Shown: positions 43,231 to 52,869, numbered from the stretch's first letter. The stretch is DNA of 64,000 nucleotides from Spirosoma validum (GCF_014699035.1 NZ_JACXAA010000002.1:868001-932000); one strand, 5' to 3'. Program-made: numbers and translations. Notes: a model not told the origin generated them from the sequence alone.

Positions 43231-44571
43231 TCAGGAAGGAACCTGAGTCGTTGAAGGAATTAAAGGCACCAGTACGTCAAAGGCGTCTTCTGATTCGTAA
43301 ATGTCAATGGGAGGCTGATTCAGTAATCGGTACTTCATGTTAATATTCTGAAGCCCCTTTTTAGTCGATGTAAACCGGTTGATACCCTTTCGCTGGAGAT
43401 TATTTCGTACGACCAGAACCGTGCTGTTCTTCGTGAAAATCTGAATTGTCAACGGGTAATTCGGAGAAACAACATTATGTTTTACGGCATTTTCGATCAG
43501 CAGTTGCAGGGTTAAGGGTGGGAGCAGGCATTCATGACAGGCATCGTCAATATCAACCGCTAAGGAAATTCCCTGACCGTAACGTGTTCTCAGCAGATGG
43601 TAGTAGGAATTGATGAACTTCATTTCCGTTTCCAGAGATGCCAGTTCACGATCATTAGCCTGAAGCAGATATCGATATACGCTCGATAGTTCGTCAACAA
43701 ACCGTTCTGCTTTCGAGGGGTCGTCGGCAATTAGCGCTGATAACGAATTCAGGCTGTTGAACAGAAAATGCGGACTTAGTTGCGCCTGTAGCGCCCGCAT
43801 ATGCATCTCATCTACCTCTTGCTGAAGCGATTGCACTACCTGTTCCGCTTCGGAATAATCGCGGTGCCGACGTTCTCGCTCACGGGTAAGTGCTTGCTCG
43901 ACCAGTGCCTTTTTGTGAATATCACGGCGATGACGATACGCTAAACCCGTTGAAAAAAAGACGAGTTCGAGTACAATGCCAATTTGCAGATACGTCAACG
44001 GTTCCCGCCAGAAAAGATTAGGGCCAGTTAGAGGTAACGCCATGGTTAAAATCATAGCTGTTAGCGCACCCAGCACCAGCAGGCAGGAGCCCGTAATAAA
44101 GAACCGTCCGACGGGATCTTTGCGCTTGTAAATCGTAACAATAATATAACCGGATAGAACGGCAAGAGCTGAGCGTACACCCGTATGAATAATTTCATGA
44201 ACCGGGTTTTGCCAAAGATCCGACAAAAAGCAAAAGCTGATTTCAAGCAGAATGTAGGCGATTAAACCCCCTTGCGCTATTCGAAACAGACGTAATAACG
44301 TAGGACGGTAGTCGCGCAGATTCAGAAACGTAATTGTAAAATCATAATACACGTAGTAGGCCACCATCGGCCCAACAATTCGTATAAAATGAGTGATATT
44401 ATCGGGGAAACTGCCGATGGATCGCAATGAAAAGTAGCTTAACCAGACTAGCAGGTAAATTGTGTATAAACCGTAGATACGCTCTCGATAAAGGCTCCAT
44501 TGCACAAGATTGTACAACAGTAGCGCTATCATCATGCCCAGAAAGAGGAATAGCCAGGATTCGTATCCCAT
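43231..44571 (-). CDS. LytS/YehU-type sensor histidine kinase with 7TM-DISM sensor
   Basis: 446 residues from the ATG at 44571; an in-frame GTG lies four codons upstream. Residues 1-215 form seven predicted helices of the 7TMR-DISM type (SWLFLFLGMMIALLLYNLVQW ... PLTGPNLFWREPLTYLQIG). A coiled coil follows, then the His_kinase domain with phospho-accepting His in LQAQLSPHFLFNSLNSL near residue 265, and an ATPase domain (LLIENAVKHN N-box). No extracellular sensor module precedes the helices. Partner regulators are usually LytTR proteins; the LuxR-type regulator at 45.5 kb is on the other strand and 0.9 kb away, so pairing is only possible. Confidence 0.88.
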   Translation of the reverse strand: MGYESWLFLFLGMMIALLLYNLVQWSLYRERIYGLYTIYLLVWLSYFSLRSIGSFPDNITHFIRIVGPMVAYYVYYDFTITFLNLRDYRPTLLRLFRIAQGGLIAYILLEISFCFLSDLWQNPVHEIIHTGVRSALAVLSGYIIVTIYKRKDPVGRFFITGSCLLVLGALTAMILTMALPLTGPNLFWREPLTYLQIGIVLELVFFSTGLAYRHRRDIHKKALVEQALTRERERRHRDYSEAEQVVQSLQQEVDEMHMRALQAQLSPHFLFNSLNSLSALIADDPSKAERFVDELSSVYRYLLQANDRELASLETEMKFINSYYHLLRTRYGQGISLAVDIDDACHECLLPPLTLQLLIENAVKHNVVSPNYPLTIQIFTKNSTVLVVRNNLQRKGINRFTSTKKGLQNINMKYRLLNQPPIDIYESEDAFDVLVPLIPSTTQVPS

Positions 44572-44738
44572 AGTCTTTAGCACCTGTAGATTAGAAAGAC
44601 AGCATAAAATTAAGAAAGCCGCACCGAAAAATGGTCAAATAGTTTAACCAGCGGTAATAACTGAACGATTAGCGGCTTAAAAGATTGAGCGTTTTGTTAC
44701 TATGGGAGTCGTATCGAATAAAAATAGTTGGTTGATTT

Positions 44739-44780
44739 ATAAACAAAAAGACCCTCGTTACCAAGGGTCCTTTTGTTTAT
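44739..44780 (-). terminator. Terminator after the small lipoprotein gene
   Basis: AAACAAAAAGACCCT (44741-44755) pairs with AGGGTCCTTTTGTTT (44764-44778) with one mismatch, 8-nt loop, ending in a U-rich 3' arm on the minus strand. Confidence 0.75.
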
Positions 44781-44795
44781 AAGACGAGTCAGCGA

Positions 44796-44999
44796 TTACT
44801 TAATCGAATCCTTTTTCGTAGTATCAGTCGACATGGTTGATGTCGTGTCGCCTGTCGCGGTTGTGCTTGTTGAGTCTGTAGAGGTGCTCATGGTAGAGGT
44901 ACTATCCGATACGGTCGTTGACGTAGATTCGGTTTTACTGCTGGAACAAGCTGTAGCCAAAGCGATCATTGAGAGTAGGAAAAAAGCAGATTTTGCCAT
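44796..44999 (-). CDS. Tiny Ser/Thr/Asp-rich lipoprotein
   Basis: 67 residues with a signal peptide and lipobox IALATAC (Cys18). The mature 50 residues are nearly all Ser, Thr, Asp and Met, in irregular TSTMSTS, DSTSTTAT and DTTSTMSTD repeats, ending KKDSIK. It has the look of a short, unstructured surface lipoprotein of the kind common in Bacteroidota; no function can be assigned. The composition is real rather than a frame artefact: the lipobox and a dedicated terminator support it. Confidence 0.75.
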   Translation of the reverse strand: MAKSAFFLLSMIALATACSSSKTESTSTTVSDSTSTMSTSTDSTSTTATGDTTSTMSTDTTKKDSIK

Positions 45000-45453
45000 G
45001 TTTATACGTAGTTAAATTGAGTTGAAATATCTTAATGTCTAGTATTAATGCGCATAATCGAGAAAAGTAACCCATTAAATTTCGTAAAGTTCAGGCTCAA
45101 CCGAAGATTTGGAGTGAATTTCCTGAAGAAAGAACGTACCTGGACCCCTTTAGACCAGCTTTGTTTTCAGGAAATCTAGGTTCATCTCCAGGCTAGTGCT
45201 GCGACCGCTTCGTTACAGCGAGCAGGAGCGATGTTAGTACCAAATGCCAACTATACACATACCTACACGCCACTTTTTTCAGCGTTTCATTCGTAGGCTG
45301 AAATACCCACGTTACTACGTGAAACTGAACCGTTGCTTCCGAGACACAAATAGCTACATACTTACAGATCAATAAATGCAGAAGAATAGATGTTACTTTC
45401 TATTGAAGCAGTAGCATATATGGACGTAGCTATTCACGTCATTTTCCGGAATC
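45000..45453. other. Gene-free stretch upstream of the response regulator
   Basis: About 450 bp without a coding frame I would accept. The left end should contain the promoter of the small lipoprotein, the right end the promoter of the response regulator. No repeat, tRNA or clear hairpin is seen. Confidence 0.5.
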
Positions 45454-46095
45454 ATGAGTTTTATGGATAAATCGGTACGTATACTAGTGGCTGATAAGCA
45501 GCCGATTGTAATCCATGCTTTGACGGACCTGCTGGAAGAAGATAGTAAAGTAACCATCGTCGGAAAAACGTTTGTACCGAACGAGGTGCCCGAATTGGTC
45601 ACGATCTCGTCGCCCCATATACTGATTACAGATCTATGGTTTGATGATCAACTCTCGGGTATGGCGTCCATTGAGACGCTTCGAGTGCGTTATCCCGGTC
45701 TGAAAGTCATTCTGTTTACAGCTGAAAACTCTCCAGATATCGTGCGACAGGCACACCGGACTCGACTTGAAGGGTTTGTTTTAAAAACAGATAAGCTGGA
45801 AGAAATTAAAATAGCTATACAGCAGGTAGTAAATGGGCATTTCTATTACAGTCCCCGGTTGATCAGCTCCTTATTCACATCTACCCAGTCGGCCGGGCCT
45901 TCCCTTGACCAGTTAACACCAAAAGAACAGAGCGTTTTACGACAATATGCCAGAGGCATGATGCCGAAGGAATTCGCGTCTGATCTAAATATTAAACCCT
46001 CTACTGCCGAAACCCACCTCCGTAATATTAAGCAGACGCTGGGGTTTCGGAATACGGTCGAACTGCTACGTTGGGCCTGGCAGCAGGGATTCTAA
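45454..46095 (+). CDS. LuxR/NarL-type response regulator
   Basis: 213 residues. Receiver domain residues 7-125: RILVADKQPI at the N-terminus, phospho-acceptor Asp in ILITDLWFDD near residue 55, and Lys in GFVLKTD near 110. The C-terminal LuxR helix-turn-helix is LTPKEQSVLRQYARGMMPKEFASDL then IKPSTAETHLRNIKQTLGF. The second acidic residue normally paired at the N-terminus of the receiver is Lys here (ADKQP instead of ADDH), which may weaken metal binding. No histidine kinase is adjacent on the same strand. It resembles the NarL/YhjB group of Bacteroidota. Confidence 0.9.
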   Translation: MSFMDKSVRILVADKQPIVIHALTDLLEEDSKVTIVGKTFVPNEVPELVTISSPHILITDLWFDDQLSGMASIETLRVRYPGLKVILFTAENSPDIVRQAHRTRLEGFVLKTDKLEEIKIAIQQVVNGHFYYSPRLISSLFTSTQSAGPSLDQLTPKEQSVLRQYARGMMPKEFASDLNIKPSTAETHLRNIKQTLGFRNTVELLRWAWQQGF

Positions 46096-46213
46096 CAAGA
46101 GTACCTACGGTTTTTCGCTAGATGCGTCTGGCGAAAAAGAGGAGCGTTCAGTACGGTAAACAGGGTTTTCCCACCATCTGAAAAGCAGGAATTTTACCCC
46201 CGAGTTTAAATCT

Positions 46214-46945
46214 ATGTTTAACTATTCTTCCACAACTATGCAACCAATCTACCATGTGTGTGCCCGCTACGTTTCGTACGCAGCCATTTTTTTGTTATCC
46301 TTTGCTTTTGACGGCTGCACAGACCATCAGACTCCACCACCGCCATCCACCGATCCACCAACGGGCGATTTCAGCGACGACATTAAAAAGGCAATTACAC
46401 AGGATAATATTGACAAAATCCGAGAGTTGGGTGTAAATGTCTGTGAAGGACAAACGGTAACAAATGTTGAAGGGGTTTATTTTATGGCACCGAATATAAA
46501 AACAAAAACAACTGTACCGGGCGATAATGCGAATAACTTCTACGATTATATTTACCGATTTAAAAACCAGACTACGGATTTAAAAATAGAGGTTGACTAC
46601 AAATCTGATGGTGGTGGTGATGTAGGGCTTGATATAAAGGGATTTATATCTGGAAACGGAACCTGCTTTACCATATTTGTTCTTGGAGAAGGACAGGTTG
46701 AAAATAATAAGTACCGTGCGCTTACTGTATACTCTGGTGAAAAAACAGCTACGGGAATTAAAAATCTTCAAAACGCTTTTTTAATGCTGGAAGATTATGG
46801 AGACCCCAATGATATTTTTATCCCTGTCAATACAGGTCGTGCATTTAAAGACGGAAATGGTTTTTCAGAATCTAGAAATTCATTCAGAAAAGCAGCAAAA
46901 ATAGATGGAGACGTATTGTATGTACGGCCATATTTTAGAAATTAA
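46214..46945 (+). CDS. AT-rich orphan lipoprotein, unknown function
   Basis: 243 residues from 46214, or 235 from the second ATG at 46238. A hydrophobic signal (YAAIFLLSFAFDGC) ends at a probable lipobox Cys, followed by a Pro/Thr-rich linker (PPPPSTDPPTGD). The remaining sequence is beta-prone with two Cys at about residues 79 and 155 that could form a disulfide. From about 46400 to 46945 the base composition is visibly more AT-rich than neighbouring genes and codons differ, suggesting recent transfer. No family recognised. A terminator follows at 46981. Confidence 0.7.
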   Translation: MFNYSSTTMQPIYHVCARYVSYAAIFLLSFAFDGCTDHQTPPPPSTDPPTGDFSDDIKKAITQDNIDKIRELGVNVCEGQTVTNVEGVYFMAPNIKTKTTVPGDNANNFYDYIYRFKNQTTDLKIEVDYKSDGGGDVGLDIKGFISGNGTCFTIFVLGEGQVENNKYRALTVYSGEKTATGIKNLQNAFLMLEDYGDPNDIFIPVNTGRAFKDGNGFSESRNSFRKAAKIDGDVLYVRPYFRN

Positions 46946-46980
46946 TTCGCTATAGCAGTCTAAATACCAATTAAATAGCC

Positions 46981-47012
46981 AGACGGCTCCTGTGTAGGGA
47001 GCCGTCTTTTTT
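46981..47012 (+). terminator. Terminator after the AT-rich lipoprotein gene
   Basis: AGACGGCTCC (46981-46990) pairs with GGAGCCGTCT (46998-47007), 7-nt loop, followed by five more T. Textbook intrinsic terminator. Confidence 0.92.
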
Positions 47013-47061
47013 ATAGGCTAATAAAGATTTGGAATTCGTTTCAACGCTGTTTCATTGCCAT

Positions 47062-47069
47062 TACCTTTG
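47062..47069 (+). promoter_or_regulatory. -7 box for fumC
   Basis: TACCTTTG fits TAnnTTTG. TTTC at 47039-47042 is 19 nt upstream and could be a weak -33. Predicted leader is about 70 nt. Confidence 0.4.
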
Positions 47070-47147
47070 CAGCCAATAGAAACAGTGTGATGAAACCAAC
47101 CCGCAAAAAATAGTCGCGCGTTCATTAACCCTTTCGCTTATTTATTC

Positions 47148-48548
47148 ATGGAATACCGCATCGAAAAAGACACGATGGGCCAGGTACAGGTTCCGGCCAA
47201 CGTTTATTGGGGCGCCCAAACCCAGCGCTCGATCGAAAACTTCAAAATTGCTCAGGACATTAATAAAATGCCCCGCGAGATCATCCGGGCATTTGCGTAT
47301 CTCAAGAAAGCTGCCGCGCTGACAAACCTTGATGCGGGCGTATTACCACAAGAAAAGAGTGACTTAATCGGTCAGGTTTGCGATGAAATTCTCGAAGGGA
47401 AACTGGATGATCAGTTTCCGCTCGTAGTTTGGCAAACGGGTTCAGGGACGCAGTCGAACATGAACGTCAACGAGGTCGTGGCCTATCGTGGGCACGTAGT
47501 ACACGGCGGCCAGCTTACCGACGAGAAGAAATTTCTGCATCCGAATGATGATGTCAATAAGTCACAATCGTCGAACGATACGTTCCCGACGGCTATGCAC
47601 ATTGCGGCCTATAAAATCCTGCTGGACGTAACGATTCCGGGGATTACGAAACTGCGCGATACGCTGGCAGCTAAGTCGAAACAATTCATGCACGTAGTCA
47701 AAATCGGTCGGACACACTTTATGGATGCGACGCCGTTAACGGTGGGGCAGGAGTTTTCGGGATACGTATCGCAACTCGACCACGGTCTACGGGCGATAAA
47801 TAATACGTTGGCTCACTTGAGCGAACTGGCCCTCGGCGGAACGGCTGTTGGTACGGGGATTAACACGCCCCCCGACTATTCGGAGAACGTAGCGAAACAC
47901 ATTGCCGATCTGACGGGCCTGCCATTCATAACGGCCGAAAATAAATTTGAAGCACTAGCCGCACACGACGCCATTGTTGAAGCCCATGGTGCCCTGAAAA
48001 CCGTAGCCGCCAGCCTGATGAAAATCGGCAACGACATTCGGATGTTGTCATCAGGTCCACGGGCCGGTATCGGTGAGTTACACATTCCTGATAACGAGCC
48101 GGGTTCTTCGATTATGCCGGGTAAAGTAAACCCAACCCAATGTGAAGCGATGACGATGGTAGCGGCCCAGGTGATGGGTAACGACGTAGCGATCAACATT
48201 GGTGGCATGACAGGGCACTTCGAACTGAACGTATTCAAACCGGTCATGATCTACAATTTCATTCACTCGGCTCGTTTGATTGGCGACGTATGCGTATCGT
48301 TCAACGACAAGTGCGCCGAAGGCATCGAACCAATCGAAGCCAACATTAAAAAACACGTCGATTCATCCCTCATGCTCGTTACGGCGCTGAACACCAAAAT
48401 CGGCTATTACAAAGCCGCTGAAATTGCTCAGACCGCTCATAAAAACGGCTCTACACTGAAAGAAACAGCTCTCAAACTTGGCTACCTTACAGAAGAAGAA
48501 TTCAACGAATGGGTGAAGCCGGAAGATATGGTAGGAGCGATCAACTAA
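47148..48548 (+). CDS. fumC: Class II fumarate hydratase
   Basis: Iron-independent fumarase interconverting fumarate and malate in the citric acid cycle; 466 residues, as expected. Substrate-site stretches: [13 protein letters not shown] (residues 103-115), [29 protein letters not shown] and the fumarase/aspartase signature [13 protein letters not shown] near residue 318, whose loop Ser is the catalytic base. The last 80 residues match the fumarase C-terminal domain. Aspartate ammonia-lyase is less likely, given the fumarase-type loop and length. Single gene with a promoter and a terminator. Confidence 0.95.
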   Translation: MEYRIEKDTMGQVQVPANVYWGAQTQRSIENFKIAQDINKMPREIIRAFAYLKKAAALTNLDAGVLPQEKSDLIGQVCDEILEGKLDDQFPLVVWQTGSGTQSNMNVNEVVAYRGHVVHGGQLTDEKKFLHPNDDVNKSQSSNDTFPTAMHIAAYKILLDVTIPGITKLRDTLAAKSKQFMHVVKIGRTHFMDATPLTVGQEFSGYVSQLDHGLRAINNTLAHLSELALGGTAVGTGINTPPDYSENVAKHIADLTGLPFITAENKFEALAAHDAIVEAHGALKTVAASLMKIGNDIRMLSSGPRAGIGELHIPDNEPGSSIMPGKVNPTQCEAMTMVAAQVMGNDVAINIGGMTGHFELNVFKPVMIYNFIHSARLIGDVCVSFNDKCAEGIEPIEANIKKHVDSSLMLVTALNTKIGYYKAAEIAQTAHKNGSTLKETALKLGYLTEEEFNEWVKPEDMVGAIN

Positions 48549-48571
48549 GACTCCAACAGCTGTACTAATCT

Positions 48572-48617
48572 GTACTTTAATAGGTTAGGCAATACCGTGC
48601 CTATCCTATTAAAGTAC
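48572..48617 (+). terminator. Stem-loop after fumC
   Basis: GTACTTTAATAGGTTAGGCA (48572-48591) pairs with 48598-48617 with one mismatch. AT-rich stem 24 nt after the fumC stop. Confidence 0.65.
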
Positions 48618-49065
48618 TTCATTTAACCACCAATTTATTGTCATCTGAACTCATTTAAGCAAATGATGAACTCACTTACCTTTAAGTTAGTTATAAGGCA
48701 GACAGTACTTCCCGTCTTCTGAACACATCCTCCTTACGCGCTAACTTCATGGTTGTTTTTGTAAGTGACTAAACGAGTTTGCTTACAATCTTTGAACTCC
48801 CCCTTTTTAGCCTGTCCGGCATTGCCCAAACGTATTTCCCCATTCTTTGTCTAAACGAAATAACTAAGTTTCTTAATCGCTATCCTTATCAAACACATCT
48901 AAATCTTTCATTTTCATAAGGGGACCGTCTGTTGGTATTTTTTCGCTCGTTCTTCAGCTACAGGCCAGTTGTCGACTAGCGGTGACAGCATCAAAGCGAC
49001 ACTCGGTTCACTACTGCCTCGGCTTAGACTAATCCCTGATTCGGTTCAGAAAATGCCTACTGACC
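48618..49065. other. Gene-free stretch upstream of the lipid operon
   Basis: About 450 bp with no acceptable coding frame, tRNA or strong hairpin. It should carry the promoter of the HxlR-desaturase-methyltransferase run; I do not see a convincing consensus pair. Confidence 0.5.
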
Positions 49066-49398
49066 ATGACACCAAGCGATTTCCATGAATCCGATTTTGA
49101 GCCTGATCTATCAATAATCAATAACGCCTTGTCAGTCATCTGCGGCAAATGGCGACTGTACATTATTCTGGTGCTGGGCGAGCAAACGCTTCGCTACACC
49201 AAACTGAGCGAATTATTACCTGGCGTTAGTGAGAAGGTTCTGGCTGGCGAATTAAAAGCACTCGTAGCCCTGGGCGTGATGAAACGAGTTCTATACGCCG
49301 AAATTCCATCCCGAGTGGAGTATGCTCTTACCGAAAAAGGCATATTCGCTCTGCCCCAACTGAGACAGATACAACAAATCGGTCAATTATTTACCTAA
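49066..49398 (+). CDS. HxlR-family winged-helix regulator
   Basis: 110 residues. HxlR core from about residue 20: ALSVICGKWRLYIILVLGEQTLRYTKLSELLPGVSEKVLAGELKALVALGVMKR, then the wing RVEYALTEKGIFALP. The usual Cys ahead of GGKW in redox-sensing relatives is absent; there is one Cys in ICGKW instead. It lies 10 bp upstream of the desaturase on the same strand and is the likely local regulator of the lipid operon. Confidence 0.88.
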   Translation: MTPSDFHESDFEPDLSIINNALSVICGKWRLYIILVLGEQTLRYTKLSELLPGVSEKVLAGELKALVALGVMKRVLYAEIPSRVEYALTEKGIFALPQLRQIQQIGQLFT

Positions 49399-49408
49399 TT
49401 ATTCTTAC

Positions 49409-50488
49409 ATGACAACCAAAGTTAAGTTCACTAATACAAGTCGGTCACCATTTTTTGCTACAGTCCGGCAACGGGTCGATGGCTATTTTACAGATAAGGC
49501 CATTTCTCCTCATGCCAATAGTGCTATGTGGGCGAAGGCACTCTTTTTTTTGGTTGGTTATGCTATATTCTATGGCCTGATTCTCTCCAATCAGTTTGGT
49601 CCCTGGACAATGTTGGGACTAGCCGTTATCCTGGGGGTATTTGCGGCCTGCATCGGCTTTAACGTCTCCCACGATGCGTTACATGGTGCTTTTTCGGCCC
49701 ATCCCTGGGTTAACAAACTGTTAGGTGGTAGCTTTTATTTATTGGGTGCCAACCCCTACGTCTGGAAAATCACGCACAACATCGTTCACCATACGTTTAC
49801 CAACATACCGGGCCATGACGAAGATATTGAGGTAGCGCCGGGGTTGGTCAGACTGGATCCAAACGAAAAACTTCAGCCCTGGCATCGCTATCAGCAATGG
49901 TATACGATCCCCTTGTATTCACTGGCGTCGCTATCCTGGGTATTTCGGAAGGATTACGTCAAATTCTTTAAGAGTCGGATTGGTCATCACGACACGGCTG
50001 CGCACCCACGACGTGAGCACTTTAAGCTATTCATGTCTAAAGGGCTTTACTACGTTTTCTTTTTGATTCTACCGTTTGCGGTGCTTAGTCTGGCCTGGTG
50101 GCAAATACTGATCGGGTTCATTGTCATGCATCTGGCCGAAGGGTTAGTGCTGGGTCTTGTCTTTCAACTGGCGCACGCGGTAGAAGGCACTACGTTCCCG
50201 TTGCCCGACGAAAAAGGAAACATGCAGGAAGCCTGGGCGATTCATCAGTTGCATACTACGGCCAATTTCGCGCCCCGTTCACCGCTGGCCGCCTTTATTT
50301 GTGGGGGCTTAAATCGCCAGATTGAACATCATTTGTTTCCTAAGGTCTGCCATATTCATTATCCGGCCATTACGGCTATAGTTAAAGATACGGCCCAGGA
50401 ATTTGGCTTGCCTTACCTGGAGAATCGCAGTTTCGGCTCGGCGCTTTACTCTCATTTTCGTCTTTTAGAGACCCTGGGCAGGCAGTGA
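49409..50488 (+). CDS. Membrane fatty acid desaturase
   Basis: Di-iron desaturase of 359 residues with four to six predicted helices. The histidine boxes are HDALHG (residues 88-93), HNIVHHTF (residues 122-129) and QIEHHLFP (residues 303-310), the front-end/acyl-lipid type. Member of the family often annotated linoleoyl-CoA desaturase, though the position of the double bond cannot be read. No cytochrome b5 domain is fused. It lies between an HxlR regulator and a cyclopropane-synthase-like methyltransferase, suggesting that unsaturated chains formed here may then be methylated. Confidence 0.92.
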   Translation: MTTKVKFTNTSRSPFFATVRQRVDGYFTDKAISPHANSAMWAKALFFLVGYAIFYGLILSNQFGPWTMLGLAVILGVFAACIGFNVSHDALHGAFSAHPWVNKLLGGSFYLLGANPYVWKITHNIVHHTFTNIPGHDEDIEVAPGLVRLDPNEKLQPWHRYQQWYTIPLYSLASLSWVFRKDYVKFFKSRIGHHDTAAHPRREHFKLFMSKGLYYVFFLILPFAVLSLAWWQILIGFIVMHLAEGLVLGLVFQLAHAVEGTTFPLPDEKGNMQEAWAIHQLHTTANFAPRSPLAAFICGGLNRQIEHHLFPKVCHIHYPAITAIVKDTAQEFGLPYLENRSFGSALYSHFRLLETLGRQ

Positions 50489-50553
50489 GAAACGTAGCCT
50501 GTATAAATCGCAATTAATGAACTTCTCTTATTCATTTATATCCTCCTAGACGC

Positions 50554-51456
50554 ATGGCTTCTCAACAAGATCTCGATTTTACGTATACGACGATTGATAA
50601 AATCTTTCGCCTGAGCATGGGTCAGACGGGCGATTATAGTGGAGCTATGTACAATGGTGATTTTTCGCTTACTCTGGAACAGGCTCAGCGTCAGAAACAT
50701 CAGTTTATTGCCGATAGTCTGGGGGTAAAATCCGGTTCGCGGGTGTTGGATATGGGTTGTGGCTGGGGACCTTTTCTTCAATACATTAAAGACCGGGGAG
50801 CTAACGGACGTGGGGTAACGCTCTCGCAGGGACAGGCTGAGGCCTGCCGCGCTAACGGTCTGACGGTAGACATTAAAGATTGTCGGCTGATTACCCCGGC
50901 TGATTACGGTACCTTCGATGCGGTTAGTTGTATTGGTGGTATGGAGCATTTCTGCTCGGTGGAACAGTATCTGGCAGGGCAGCAGGACAGTGTCTACGCC
51001 GATTTTTTTACAAAACTAAACGACTTGTTACCTGTTGGTGGTCGGTTCTATATGCAGACGATGGTTTTTGGGAAAAACATGATTCCTTTTGAGGAGATCA
51101 CTGTGAAGGCTCCCAAAGATTCACCTTCGTATGCTCTGGCATTGATGATTGCCCAGTTTCCGGGTTCGTGGTTGCCCTATGGTCCTGAGCAGGTCATTCG
51201 TAACGCGCAGCCGCATTTTAAACTCGTTTCGAAAAGTAGCGGACGCCTTGATTATATTGAGACTATCGGGCAGTGGCGGAAGCGATTCCGGGCTTTTAAT
51301 CTGGAAAAGTATTGGCTATATGCCTCGCTGTTACCCAAGTTATTGACCAATAAAGCATTTCAGGATTTAATCGCTGTGTTTCGGGTTAGTCCGAATCGGG
51401 TATGTTTCCAGCAGGAGACGATGGAACATTATCGGCTGGTATTTGAAAAAGTATAA
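50554..51456 (+). CDS. Cyclopropane-fatty-acid-synthase-like SAM methyltransferase
   Basis: 300 residues. Class I methyltransferase fold with SAM motif VLDMGCGWGPFLQYI near residue 68, GVTLSQGQAEACRANGL motif II and CIGGMEHF, the family's conserved E-H pair. These are typical of the Cfa/mycolic-acid synthase family, but residues 1-60 are shorter than in E. coli Cfa, so activity on phospholipid acyl chains is inferred. Third gene of the operon with the desaturase, which makes the double bond such enzymes need. Confidence 0.88.
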   Translation: MASQQDLDFTYTTIDKIFRLSMGQTGDYSGAMYNGDFSLTLEQAQRQKHQFIADSLGVKSGSRVLDMGCGWGPFLQYIKDRGANGRGVTLSQGQAEACRANGLTVDIKDCRLITPADYGTFDAVSCIGGMEHFCSVEQYLAGQQDSVYADFFTKLNDLLPVGGRFYMQTMVFGKNMIPFEEITVKAPKDSPSYALALMIAQFPGSWLPYGPEQVIRNAQPHFKLVSKSSGRLDYIETIGQWRKRFRAFNLEKYWLYASLLPKLLTNKAFQDLIAVFRVSPNRVCFQQETMEHYRLVFEKV

Positions 51457-51520
51457 TCATTTTTTAGTAAGCTGATTGCTGCATTAGTACGTATTATCCA
51501 ATGTCTCTTGCGTAGGGCTC

Positions 51521-51562
51521 AAAAGAAAAACGACAGACTGATCAGCCTGTCGTTTTTCTTTT
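51521..51562. terminator. Bidirectional terminator
   Basis: AAAAGAAAAACGACAG (51521-51536) pairs exactly with CTGTCGTTTTTCTTTT (51547-51562). It serves the methyltransferase gene on the plus strand and the cold shock gene on the minus strand. Confidence 0.9.
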
Positions 51563-51581
51563 TAATGTATCCTAGATGGGA

Positions 51582-51773
51582 TTAAAGAATTTCTACGTCC
51601 ACCGCATTAAGTCCTTTTTTCCCTTCAATTACATTGAACTTAACCTGATCATCCTGGCGAATCTGATCAATAAGACCGGATGCGTGGACAAAAATATCTG
51701 GTTGAGCGTCTTTGGGACTAATAAACCCAAATCCTTTGAGTTCATTGAAAAATTTAACTGTTCCTTCTTGCAT
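51582..51773 (-). CDS. Cold shock domain protein (CspA family)
   Basis: 63 residues, a complete single cold shock domain. RNP1 KGFGFI (residues 13-18) and RNP2 DIFVHAS (residues 26-32) carry the nucleic-acid-binding aromatics. It should bind single-stranded RNA or DNA and melt secondary structure in mRNAs. The paralog number in the genome is unknown. Convergent with the lipid operon, sharing its terminator. Confidence 0.95.
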   Translation of the reverse strand: MQEGTVKFFNELKGFGFISPKDAQPDIFVHASGLIDQIRQDDQVKFNVIEGKKGLNAVDVEIL

Positions 51774-52016
51774 AATCGATTATTTAATAAGTAAATGTAC
51801 GTTTATTAATTGGCCTATCCTATTGATTTTGAAAGTATTTTGATTTTAGTGGTAAAACGCTCCAGGCGATACAGATGAACTTAGCACGTATGTAGAAGTA
51901 CTAAATAAGAGCTTGAAAAAGCCATCGATAAATATATCTCCGAGTTGTAATCTTTTTAAGCGCAAACGCGTTATAATAGTTAGGACGTTGTTGTGTGCGT
52001 GCTAACTGGCAGTCAA

Positions 52017-52529
52017 ATGCCCTGGCTTATGATTGACTCCCCGGATGCCGCCTGGACAAAGCAGCAACTAACTGAGCATCTTGCTCTGATAGCCCATCTT
52101 CTCCAGGCCAATGCCTTCAAGCCAGCTACTCCTTTTATAAAACAGAGCCAGATCAGTTGGATTGCGTTAATTGGGGCGGTTAGTGATCTGGTGAGACAAG
52201 CTTTGGTCGCTGGTAAACGCATCGACTTTACAGAAGAAGTAAATAGTGACGATGAGCGGCAGGACATTACCAGTTTACTCGATTCGATGCGTCAGTCTGC
52301 TTATGTAAGCAGTGATAACAACCTCGCTCGGCCTAATCTGACCATTATCTTTCCAAACCTCAATTATGTTTACGGCGTAGGGACTGGGTATTTCCCAAAT
52401 GGTTTATTCTTTCGCTGCACCTACGAAAACGAACTGACTTTTTTTGTTGGGCGTGACCGTATTTTCTTTCATCGGCACCTTATGCGGGCTTTTATGGAGG
52501 CTCGTTGTTATCTGTTATCACTACCCTAA
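52017..52529 (+). CDS. Uncharacterised protein, paralog A of a tandem pair
   Basis: 170 residues from the ATG at 52017; the frame opens eight codons earlier with a GTG. Mostly helical, no signal peptide. It shares two blocks with the protein at 53341-53829: (A/G)KR(I/V)xF...QDITSLxxxM in the middle and GTGYFxNGxFF...NELxFF...RHLxRAxxE at the C-terminus. I do not recognise the family. It starts a run of small plus-strand genes ending at 54219. Confidence 0.7.
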   Translation: MPWLMIDSPDAAWTKQQLTEHLALIAHLLQANAFKPATPFIKQSQISWIALIGAVSDLVRQALVAGKRIDFTEEVNSDDERQDITSLLDSMRQSAYVSSDNNLARPNLTIIFPNLNYVYGVGTGYFPNGLFFRCTYENELTFFVGRDRIFFHRHLMRAFMEARCYLLSLP

Positions 52530-52652
52530 TTACGGTAGAGCTGTTCGCCTGATTCCCTTTGCTGTGTCTTACTCTTCTGCTAATGCTACAGATTAGCCTG
52601 AATAGAAGCGTTTATCTTATCATACTACCTACTCATTATTAATACGTCCCCT

Positions 52653-52823
52653 ATGAAAATGCCCCCGAAATTAACGGTTAAAGAACGTCAACTGGTTGCC
52701 CATCAATTGCTTGAGGCCTCTAAGAAGCCTTACCTGGTGCGTGACATGCCTCGTACGATCTTATATCTAACGGTCGAACAGGCCGCTAAACGGCAGGATT
52801 TGATTCCTCAGTTTGGCCGTTAA
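52653..52823 (+). CDS. Small protein of 56 residues, unknown
   Basis: Begins MKMPPKLTVKERQLVAHQLL and ends QDLIPQFGR. Basic, probably helical. The segment LEASKKPYLVRDMPRTILYLTVEQAAKR has the feel of a nucleic-acid-associated or structural small protein, but no family is recognised. It lies in the run of accessory genes between the two paralogs. The next frame starts within or just after it. Confidence 0.55.
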   Translation: MKMPPKLTVKERQLVAHQLLEASKKPYLVRDMPRTILYLTVEQAAKRQDLIPQFGR

Positions 52824-52869
52824 CAGTACGCAGATAATCTTACAAACAGCGTATCCCGCCAATCTAGCC

